Shown piece by piece: positions 23,612 to 31,500 of a stretch of 64,000 nt of DNA. This DNA is from Cyanobium sp. ATX 6F1 (GTDB lineage: Bacteria > Cyanobacteriota > Cyanobacteriia > PCC-6307 > Cyanobiaceae). The position numbers and the translations under genes were made by a program. The DNA lies in contig NZ_JAGQCS010000002.1 in assembly GCF_024346315.1 (NCBI RefSeq), positions 310,001 to 374,000 of the forward strand. The letters are read 5' to 3'. Below the pieces are notes generated by a model, which was not told the origin of the DNA, searched no databases, and saw only the letters and a list, made by a program, of their open reading frames with translations. Position 1 is the stretch's first letter. Every line of letters begins with the position of its first letter.

Positions 23612-24080
23612 CCCACCGGCACGGACGCCGCTGCAACAAGCCTTCTGGTCCATGGGCAGGTGGCCGCTGCCAGTTCTGCCGCTGCTTTTGGCAGGGGTCT
23701 TCAGCACTCTCGGCGCCCAGGCGATACCTCCGCCACCGGAGTCCTTCGATGGGGAGACGATCCGCTGTCAGCGCGCGGGCAGCGCCGCCACGGTGCTGAT
23801 CTGTCGGGATGCCGAACTGACGGCCATCGACGCGCAGCTGCGCCAGGCCTTTCGCCACCTGCGGGACGATGCTTCCCTCAAGCAGCCAGAGCGCGAGGCC
23901 CTGATGGAGGATCAGCGCCGCTGGGTGGAAACCATGGACCAATGCTGGAGGGCTCAGGAGAACATGCGGTCCTGTGTGAAGGCCAGCCAGCAGCAACGGT
24001 TGCGTCAGTTGGAGTCGTTGGCGATGCAACGGCGGTTGATGCCAGGAACCAATGATGGAGGCAAGGGGTGTCATGGGTGA
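23598..24080 (+). CDS. LprI/DUF1311-family secreted protein
   Basis: A 160-residue protein with an N-terminal signal segment (PVLPLLLAGVFSTLGAQA). The mature domain has IRCQRAGSAATVLICRDAEL, IDAQLRQAFRHL, LMEDQRRWVETMDQCW and a final CVKASQQQRLRQLE. The four Cys and the DQRRWxxxxDxC block match the lysozyme-inhibitor LprI N-terminal/DUF1311 family. A role at the cell surface is likely; lysozyme inhibition is only a family-level possibility. The first codons overlap the pseudogene remnant on the other strand. Confidence 0.75.
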   Translation: MTPLRPPARTPLQQAFWSMGRWPLPVLPLLLAGVFSTLGAQAIPPPPESFDGETIRCQRAGSAATVLICRDAELTAIDAQLRQAFRHLRDDASLKQPEREALMEDQRRWVETMDQCWRAQENMRSCVKASQQQRLRQLESLAMQRRLMPGTNDGGKGCHG

Positions 24081-24450
24081 CCAGGCCACCAGAGTGGTCT
24101 GCGCGTTTGCCGCCATCACGAGCCTGATCATCGTCTGTGCTCGCTCGCCCGGATTGCAAGGCATCGATCTTCCCTTTCTGGCCTTGGTTGTTGCACCCTT
24201 TCTGCTGCTTGGCTTGATGGCTGGAAGCGTTCGTGAGCGCAGCTCGGACGCAAGAGTTCTTTTCATCCTCACACTGTTTCTTGCGCTGGGGGGTACGTTC
24301 CTTCTGGCTCTCCATGCCCCAATCCCAAACACAGGGCCCGAGCCTGGGCTAGCGCAAAGCGTGGTAATGATTGGCGTACCGTTGCTGCAGTTGATCGCCG
24401 TGATCCTGCTAGGTTTGATCCTCCGCTTGAGGAGAATGTTGGCTTCATAA
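24073..24450 (+). CDS. small four-helix membrane protein
   Basis: A 125-residue hydrophobic protein with about four transmembrane helices: VVCAFAAITSLIIVCA, LALVVAPFLLLGLMAG, VLFILTLFLALGGTFLLAL and VPLLQLIAVILLGLIL. The ATG at 24073 overlaps the end of the LprI-like gene by 8 bp, which suggests translational coupling. I do not recognise the family. A nine-T run follows its stop at 24462-24470. Confidence 0.65.
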   Translation: MGDQATRVVCAFAAITSLIIVCARSPGLQGIDLPFLALVVAPFLLLGLMAGSVRERSSDARVLFILTLFLALGGTFLLALHAPIPNTGPEPGLAQSVVMIGVPLLQLIAVILLGLILRLRRMLAS

Positions 24451-24652
24451 AATGGCTTTCATTTTTTTTTGCGTCAGAATGTTGAGAGGTGAGTTCATTC
24501 CGAAGTGATTCAGTCATTGCCCGGACAACTTCGTCTCGTCGGGAGGGCTCATTGACCATCAGCCAAGGAGATGTACCAGTTCCACAACCGAGAACCGGAC
24601 CGAAACCAAGAAGGGGTACGATGCAAAAATAATGTCAATACAAAGAGTGTTG

Positions 24653-25234
24653 ATGAAACGACTCCAGACCCTCACTGCCTCTCTGCTGAGTCTTGCTTCT
24701 GTGGCCCTCGCTGCACCAGCGCTGGCCGACACTGTCGATGCTCGCTGCGATGTTTTTCCCGCAGGTGACGACAAGGCCACCTCCTCGGGGCTGTGTACCT
24801 TTTCCCAGCGCCAGGGCTTCGTGAGCATTCAGCTCAAGGGCGGCCAGACGATCGAGCTCAAGCCCAACGAGAGCACGCCCAACGCCTTCTTTGATGAGCG
24901 TGGTGAGCCTGCCAAGCGCGAGATGCTGGAGGCCAATCGCGGACAGGTTTACCGGCTGGAAAAACAGTCGATCTTCGTCTTCTGGGATACGGCCCCCTAC
25001 TCCAAGGGCGCCCCCAGCGGCAGCTCCGCTCCCGTCAGCGGGGCCTCCATGGCAAAACCGCCCGAGATTGTCACCCTCCTGTTGGGCATCCGTCAGGTGA
25101 AATTTGACGGCGCCTGTCGGGTCAATTTCAACAAGGCCGGGAAGACCTTCAGCAAAACCTCTGCCTGTGACGCGGCCCAGGTGGGTGTCGCGGAGGACGC
25201 CATTCGGCGCTATTTCCGTGAACAGGGGCTCTGA
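24653..25234 (+). CDS. secreted protein of unknown function
   Basis: A 193-residue protein with a signal peptide (LTASLLSLASVALAAPALA). The mature domain has paired Cys in VDARCDVFPAG and SSGLCTFSQRQGFVSIQL, and LLLGIRQVKFDGACRVNFN later. A Ser/Pro/Gly-rich linker lies near residues 130-145. The first half resembles short beta-sandwich periplasmic proteins, but I do not recognise a family. The ATG at 24653 is preferred over one seven codons upstream. Confidence 0.7.
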   Translation: MKRLQTLTASLLSLASVALAAPALADTVDARCDVFPAGDDKATSSGLCTFSQRQGFVSIQLKGGQTIELKPNESTPNAFFDERGEPAKREMLEANRGQVYRLEKQSIFVFWDTAPYSKGAPSGSSAPVSGASMAKPPEIVTLLLGIRQVKFDGACRVNFNKAGKTFSKTSACDAAQVGVAEDAIRRYFREQGL

Positions 25235-25407
25235 AGCTCTGACCCATTGATGATGAGCTCAGCCGCGACCATATCAGGACCGTTCAACGGGCCAGGGTTC
25301 GTTTCGCCGTTCTGAAAGCTCTTACAAATTGGGAACTTCCTTTCGCTCCGAACCGTGTTCAGACGGTGGCCCAAAAGATCAGCTGACGACTGGAATGAGC
25401 ACGGAGA

Positions 25408-25430
25408 CAGCAGGAGCCAAGCCCCTGCTG
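25408..25430. terminator. hairpin between convergent secreted-protein genes
   Basis: CAGCAGG (25408-25414) and CCTGCTG (25424-25430) form a 7 bp stem with a 9-base loop in the 217 bp spacer between the 24653-25234 and 25452-25907 genes. No T-run follows. The rest of the spacer shows nothing recognisable. Confidence 0.35.
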
Positions 25431-25451
25431 ATCATTGGAATCAACCCTTGA

Positions 25452-25907
25452 TCACTGGCGTCGAATAGGGCCGGTGGTTTTTGCGTCAAAATCAGTCCAA
25501 CTGCTCTCATTCACGACGCGGGGATCGCCTTGAATCGAATACGTGATGAAGCCCGTTTTGAACACCAGGGCACCATCACTGAGCTTACTGGCCACAGACT
25601 TGCCGTTCACCGTTACCTTGTTCTTGTTGTCGATGCGAATTGTGGCCACGGTCAGTCCTTCGCTGCTTTTGGCGATCCATTTGCCGGCGTAGGTGGAAGT
25701 GGCCGTGGTGGTGGTGCCAAATCCAGCTCTGGCGTTTTCGGCTTTGGTCTTGTTGATATCGCAGCCCTTCAGTTCGGTGACTTGCGTGCAGCCAGAGCGA
25801 TCAAGCTTCTTGGCATAGGCGGGATCAATGGCCTGGGAGGAAAGCGGCCACATCAACAGGATCGTGGTGGCGGCTGTGGCGGCAATAACGTGCTTGCTCT
25901 GCTTCAC
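25452..25907 (-). CDS. small secreted protein with a decayed paralogue nearby
   Basis: A 151-residue protein. The GTG at 25907 is chosen because AAAGGAG lies 8 bases upstream and a signal peptide follows (VIAATAATTILLMWPLSSQA). Mature motifs are CTQVTELKGCDINKTK, with two Cys, and a beta-rich C-terminal domain with STYAGKWIAKSSEGLTVATI and GFITYSIQGDPRVVN. The last domain looks like a small barrel that reports a substrate change (KVTVNGKSVASKL), but the function is unknown. A 100 bp remnant of a paralogue lies at 23512-23611. Confidence 0.75.
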   Translation of the reverse strand: MKQSKHVIAATAATTILLMWPLSSQAIDPAYAKKLDRSGCTQVTELKGCDINKTKAENARAGFGTTTTATSTYAGKWIAKSSEGLTVATIRIDNKNKVTVNGKSVASKLSDGALVFKTGFITYSIQGDPRVVNESSWTDFDAKTTGPIRRQ

Positions 25908-26117
25908 TTTGAACACTCCTTTGGGTTGTTGAAAGAAATTGAACTGAGGCCACAGAAAGTCTAGCCAACTTCCTGCGGCAAGGCGCCACATGAGCCCTGC
26001 CAACAGGTCTAAAGTTTAGCCTTTATTCGGCCACCATCTAGTTGCAGCGGCTCGGCCGCGAACCAGACCTTGGCCATCGCGATGGCCACCTACTGATGAT
26101 TGAGAAGCCATCAATCC

Positions 26118-26903
26118 ATGCGCCTCGACCGACGCAGCGATACCTCCGCAACCCAGAACTTCCCTACGATTGCTGTGAATAGAGAGCATCGTCTTTTGGC
26201 AAGCCCCAATCCTTCATGGATCTCCCCCCTGCCGCTCGTGTTGGTCCCCCTGGCCATCTGGGGAACCATGGGCCTCTCACAAGGCCCCGCCTGGAGCGCA
26301 ACGGAGAAACCTCCACAACCGGTGCTCCTGAACTCACGGCCGCCCCTGCTCGTTCCTGATCCCCGCCTGGAAGCGGCCTTACGCCGTGAGCTGTTTCCGG
26401 TGCGCGTGGAGGATGGACAAGGGCACGGACCCGATCCAGGTTCAAGTGAGTGGAAGCAGGCAGAGGCTTTTAAGCAGAGCAGGGCATGTGCGCAGGTGGG
26501 CTCCCTTCGCTATGCCTACGATCGCGTGGATCTCAATGGTGACGGCAGCCCGGAGATCGTGGCCACCGTTCAAGGCCCCTACACCTGCGGCACCGGTGGC
26601 TGCAACTTCTATGTCTTTCGCAATGGGCTGAAGGGCCCCACCTTGGTCTCGCGAATGACCCTGTTCAGGCCACCCCTGATCGTGAGTGAACAGAAGCATC
26701 ACGGCTGGAAGGATTTGATCGTGAACGTGCGTCAGGATGCCGGCCATGGCGGCTATGCCGTTCTCTCGTTTGATGGCAGGGGCTATCCCAGCAATCCGAG
26801 TGCGCCCCCAGCCCAACCCCTGCGTCATCCCCTCAAAGGAACGGCGCTGCTGGTGATGAAGCCCGAACCGGATCAGGGACTTCCTTTGCCCTGTGCTCCT
26901 TAG
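26118..26903 (+). CDS. secreted protein with FG-GAP-like calcium-binding motif
   Basis: A 261-residue protein with an N-terminal membrane or signal segment (PLPLVLVPLAIWGTMGLSQG). The C-terminal domain begins YDRVDLNGDGSPEIVATVQG, a DxNxDG calcium-loop motif as in FG-GAP repeats. It continues with PYTCGTGGCNFYVF, a Cys pair. Similar DLNGDG...GPYxCGTGGCN proteins occur as secreted proteins in other bacteria. Its end overlaps the stop of the convergent glycosyltransferase by 4 bp. An ATG and a TTG further upstream are open alternatives. Confidence 0.7.
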   Translation: MRLDRRSDTSATQNFPTIAVNREHRLLASPNPSWISPLPLVLVPLAIWGTMGLSQGPAWSATEKPPQPVLLNSRPPLLVPDPRLEAALRRELFPVRVEDGQGHGPDPGSSEWKQAEAFKQSRACAQVGSLRYAYDRVDLNGDGSPEIVATVQGPYTCGTGGCNFYVFRNGLKGPTLVSRMTLFRPPLIVSEQKHHGWKDLIVNVRQDAGHGGYAVLSFDGRGYPSNPSAPPAQPLRHPLKGTALLVMKPEPDQGLPLPCAP

Positions 26904-28525
26904 GTTTTTTTGGGGCGGCTCAGAAGGCAGCGCTGGAGCCTCCCATGGATCTCCTCATCGTCGGGCGTCTGCTCCAGCACCCGGCTCAGCCAGCGCACGG
27001 CCTCAGCCCACTGTCCGGCTTCTTCAGACAGTTCTGCCAGCCCCTGCCAACAAAACCTGTCGGCCCCGGGCCAGTAAAGGTGCCGGAGATAGGGCTGCTG
27101 GCAGGCAGGATGCCAGGCTCCCAGCGGACCCGGCCCCGTGGTCGCGCGGTGCTGGTCCACCAGGTTGACTCCATGGGTGAGCCAGTGCCGGGCCCCCTCG
27201 GGCCTGTTCAGCCTGCGCAGACCGATGGCCAGCATGCAGATCGAAGGCAGGTGGTTCGGTTCGATGGAGAGCAATTCCAACAGAAGGGCCGCCACGCTGG
27301 GGAAATGGCCGAGCTCGTAGTGCCGACTTGCCTCCCGATACAGCCGCGCCGTTCGGTAATGATCGGCGTCAGGCTGGTGAAGGGACGCGATCTCCCGCGG
27401 TAACTGTTGGATCACCTCCAGCGCCTGCTGCGAATCTCCCATTGCCGTGCTGGCGTGGAGGAGAGCCTCATCAAGCATCGGCAACATCGGCCGAAACTTC
27501 TGACAGAACGCTTCGAGACGCTGATCTCTCTGGGATGGATTCAATCCCGCTTGGGCGAGCAGCGCATCAAGTTGTGGCTGCTCCTGTTGGAGCAAGGCCA
27601 ACGCTCGTGTGCCCAACTCCGCCCCATAGTCAAAGCTGAGTTGTTCGAGGCTCTGCTGGAACCGCTCCCCATCGTAGAGAAGGTAACTGCAGCGCAGGCT
27701 GTTCATCAGCATGGGTGGCGGCGGGTCACCATCCGCCGCGGGCACAAAGGGGGCAGCGTTCAACACCAGACCATCGGCGGGCAGGGGGTCGGAGCAACTG
27801 GTGGGAGGGTCGCCGTTGCCTGGATCTTCGAAGACGTCCTTGTAGCGATGCCCCACCTGAAGGCTCTGATCCAGCCGGCATTCGAAACCTGCCAGACCCG
27901 CCAGCATCGACAGGAAGCGATCTTCATGCCCCCAGCCCTGCAGAAAATCCGGGAACCCGCCCAACTGCTCATACACGCTGCGGCGAATCGCAAAGAATCC
28001 GCCGTTGACGAAGGGCACAACCCAGTTCACCAGGGGGTCGCTCTGAATCGGCATCCAGGCCGGTTGCTGATGACAGAGTCGACGACTGGTGTAGACGGAA
28101 CCGGCGGTGGTGTTGCCGTTACGGCTGTCATAGCAATCGATGCTGAGCAGATGGCAACCGGGGTCCGTGAAATGGCGCTCCATCTGGATCCAGAGATCGC
28201 TCTGGGGAAAGTCCAGATGCGCATCGATGAAGACCAGCACCTCGCCGCGGCAACCCACGGAGGCGAACCTTCGCCCCCTCGACACCCCCAAACTATGGTT
28301 GAGTCGCCTCAGGCGGATGATTCCCTGCTGCCGCAGCTCTAGCCAGGGCCCGGCATCGAGAAAGGCACTGCTGGAGTCGTTGGATCCGTCATCCAGCAAG
28401 GAGCACTCCAGACCACCCGTTGGTGGTGTGAGCGCCATCAATTGTTCGAGGGTGCTCTGAAGCTGGGATCCCTCGTTACGACTGCCGATCACCACACTGA
28501 TGAGCGGCTTGGTGGAGGGATCCAT
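26900..28525 (-). CDS. GT2 glycosyltransferase with GalNAc-T-like core and helical-repeat tail
   Basis: A 541-residue cytosolic protein without signal or membrane segment. The GT-A core starts LISVVIGSRNEG, has LLDDGSNDSS and the metal-binding region VLVFIDAHLDF (DxH). The block FVNGGFFAIRRSVYEQLGGF, then GWGHEDRFLSML and LQVGHRYKD, resemble the GGLFAI, WGGEN and VGHxFR motifs of polypeptide GalNAc-transferases and Glyco_transf_7C. From about residue 270 it is helical with TPR-like pairs (RTARLYREASRHYELGHF, WQGLAELSEEAGQWAEAVRW). It starts 5 bp after the tpsA stop, so tpsA is its most likely substrate; this is inference from order and repeat chemistry. Confidence 0.8.
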   Translation of the reverse strand: MDPSTKPLISVVIGSRNEGSQLQSTLEQLMALTPPTGGLECSLLDDGSNDSSSAFLDAGPWLELRQQGIIRLRRLNHSLGVSRGRRFASVGCRGEVLVFIDAHLDFPQSDLWIQMERHFTDPGCHLLSIDCYDSRNGNTTAGSVYTSRRLCHQQPAWMPIQSDPLVNWVVPFVNGGFFAIRRSVYEQLGGFPDFLQGWGHEDRFLSMLAGLAGFECRLDQSLQVGHRYKDVFEDPGNGDPPTSCSDPLPADGLVLNAAPFVPAADGDPPPPMLMNSLRCSYLLYDGERFQQSLEQLSFDYGAELGTRALALLQQEQPQLDALLAQAGLNPSQRDQRLEAFCQKFRPMLPMLDEALLHASTAMGDSQQALEVIQQLPREIASLHQPDADHYRTARLYREASRHYELGHFPSVAALLLELLSIEPNHLPSICMLAIGLRRLNRPEGARHWLTHGVNLVDQHRATTGPGPLGAWHPACQQPYLRHLYWPGADRFCWQGLAELSEEAGQWAEAVRWLSRVLEQTPDDEEIHGRLQRCLLSRPKKT

Positions 28526-28530
28526 CGGCT

Positions 28531-31500
28531 CTAGGGCTGTCCCACCGTGAGCACCACCGAAGCACGGCCGCCGTTGGCGGTGGGGACAGAGAGACGTACA
28601 TCCAGAGGCAGCGACACCCGCCTCAGATCACTGATTGAAATCGTCGCGCTTCGGGGCACATAGCTCACCCCTGGGGGTAAGGGAGCGCCATCGGCCAGTG
28701 TGAGGCGACCCTGAATCAGCGCCGGCTGCGGTCCCAGCTTCGCCAGAATGTGGGCGGGAATTCTGTAACTGAGCGGCACGTTCAACCCGGTGGGTTTGGC
28801 CTGATTGAGGGCGGCCTGCACATTGATCGGCTGCAGGATCGGCTTGCTATCGAGCGCACTGCCGGCGCTGCCTGGCACGCGGATCGGCGCGAGCGTTGGG
28901 GCCGGTGTCAGCTGGGGGGCGGCTGTCGGCGCTGGTGTCGGCTGCGCCTGGGGCACCCGGATCGGAGCGAGCGTTGGGGCCGGTGTCAGCTGGGGAGCGG
29001 CCGTCGGCGCCGGCGTCGGCTGCGCCTGCGGCACCCGGATCGGAGCCAGCGTTGGCGCTGGCGTCAGCTGGGGGGCGGCTGTCGGCGCTGGTGTCGGCTG
29101 CGCCTGAGGCACCCGGATCGGTGCCAGCGTTGGGGCCGGTGTCAGCTGGGGGGCGGCTGTCGGCGCTGGTGTCGGCTGCGCCTGGGGCACCCGGATCGGT
29201 GCCAGCGTTGGGGCCGGTGTCAGCTGGGGAGCGGCCGTCGGCGCCGGCGTCGGCTGCGCCTGCGGCACCCGGATCGGAGCCAGCGTTGGCGCTGGCGTCA
29301 GCTGGGGGGCCGCCGTCGGCGCTGGTGTCGGCTGCGCCTGGGGCACCCGGATCGGAGCGAGCGTTGGGACCGGTTTCAGCTGAGGCGAGGCCGTCGGTGC
29401 CGCCGTGGGCTGGGCCTGCGGCACGCGGATCGGTGCCAGCGTTGGGGCCGGTGTCAGCTGGGGGGCGGCTGTCGGTGCTGGTGTCGGCTGCGCCTGGGGC
29501 ACCCGGATCGGAGCCAGCGTTGGGGCCGGGGTCAGCTGGGGGGCGGCTGTCGGCGCTGGTGTCGGCTGCGCCTGAGGCACCCGGATCGGCGCGAGCGTTG
29601 GCGCTGGTGTCAGCTGGGGGGCGGCTGTCGGCGCTGGTGTCGGCTGCGCCTGGGGCACCCGGATCGGAGCCAGCGTTGGGGCCGTTGGCAGCTTGGGAGC
29701 AGCCGTCGGGGCGGACGTTCGTTGCGGCGCCGCCGTCGGAGGCAGAGTCGGGGCGGCCGTCGGCGTGGCGACCATCCGCGGCGGCACCGCGGTCGGCTGG
29801 AGCTGACCATTGGGCGCCAGGGTCGGGACGGCCGTCGGGGCCGCCGTTCGCTGCGGCGCCGCCGTCGGAGGCAGGGTCGGTGCGGCCGTCGGGGTGATGA
29901 CCGTCCGCGGCGGCACCGCGGTCGGCTGGAGCTGACCATTGGGCGCCAGGGTCGGCGCGGCCGTCGGGGCCGCCGTTCGCTGCGGCGCCGCCGTTGGAGG
30001 CAGGGTCGGTGCGGCCGTCGGGGTGATGACCGTCCGCGGCGGCACCGCGGTCGGCTGGAGCTGACCATTGGGCGCCAGGGTCGGCACCGCCGTCGGGGCG
30101 GACGTTCGCTGCGGCGCCGCCGTCGGAGGCAGAGTCGGGGCGGCCGTGGGCGTGACGACCATCCGCGGCGGCACCGCGGTCGGCTGGAGCTGACCCTTGG
30201 GCGCCAGCGTCGGGGCCGCCGTCGGGGCGGACGTTCGCTGCGGCGCCGCCGTCGGAGGCAGAGTCGGGGCGGCCGTGGGCGTGACGACCATCCGCGGCGG
30301 CACCGCGGTCGGCTGGAGCTGACCATTGGGCGCCAGGGTCGGCGCCGCCGTCGGGGCGGTCGTTCGCTGCGGCGCCGCCGTTGGAGGCAGAGTCGGGGCG
30401 GCCGTCGGCGTGATGACCGTCCGCGGCGGCACCGCGGTCGGCTGGAGCTGACCATTGGGCACCAGCGTCGGGGCCGCCGTCGGGGCGGTCGTTCGCTGCG
30501 GCGCCGCCGTTGGAGGCAGGGTCGGTGCGGCCGTCGGCGTGATGACCGACCGCGGCGGCACCGCGGTCGGCTGGAGCTGACCACTGGGCGCCAGGGTCGG
30601 CGCCGCCGTCGGGGCGGACGTTCGCTGCGGCGCCGCCGTCGGAGGCAGGGTCGGGGCGGCCGTCGGCGTGATGACCGTCCGCGGCGGCACCGCGGTCGGC
30701 TGGAGCTGACCATTGGGCGCCAGCGTCGGGGCCGCCGTCGGGGCGGTCGTCGGCGCTGGTGTCGGCTGCGCCTGAGGCACCCGGATCGGCGCCAGCGTTG
30801 GGGCCGGTGTCAGCTGGGGGGCGGCTGTCGGCGCTGGTGTCGGCTGCGCCTGGGGCACCCGGATCGGAGCCAGCGTTGGGGCCGGGGTCAGCTGGGGGGC
30901 CGCCGTCGGTGCTGGCGTCGGCTGCGCCTGGGGCACCCGGATCGGAGCCAGCGTTGGGGCCGGGGTCAGCTGGGGGGCCGCCGTCGGCGCTGGTGTCGGC
31001 TGCGCCTGGGGCACCCGGATCGGAGCGAGCGTTGGGGCTGGTGTCAGCTGGGGTGCGGCCGTCGGCGCTGGCGTCGGCTGGACTGGCGGCACGCGGATCG
31101 GTGCCAGCGTCGGGGCCGGTGTCAGCTGGGGGGCCGCCGTCGGCGCTGGCGTCGGCTGCGCCTGGGGCACCCGGATCGGAGCCAGCGTTGGGGCCGGGGT
31201 CAGCTGGGGGGCCGCCGTCGGCGCTGGTGTCGGCTGCGCCTGGGGCACCCGGATCGGAGCAAGCGTTGGCGCTGGTGTCAGCTGGGGGGCGGCTGTGGGT
31301 GCTGGTGTCGGCTGCGCCTGCGGCACCAGGATCGGTGCCAGCGTTGGCGCCGGTGTCAGCTGAGGTGCGGCTGTCGGGGCCGCCGTCGGCTGGGCTTGCG
31401 GAACGCGGATCGGCGCCAAGGTGGGTACCAAGGGGGCCGTTGGCCGTGTCCAGGTGGAGGTCGCCGAACCCTGAGGGATCGTGGCCTGACCACTCAGGGG

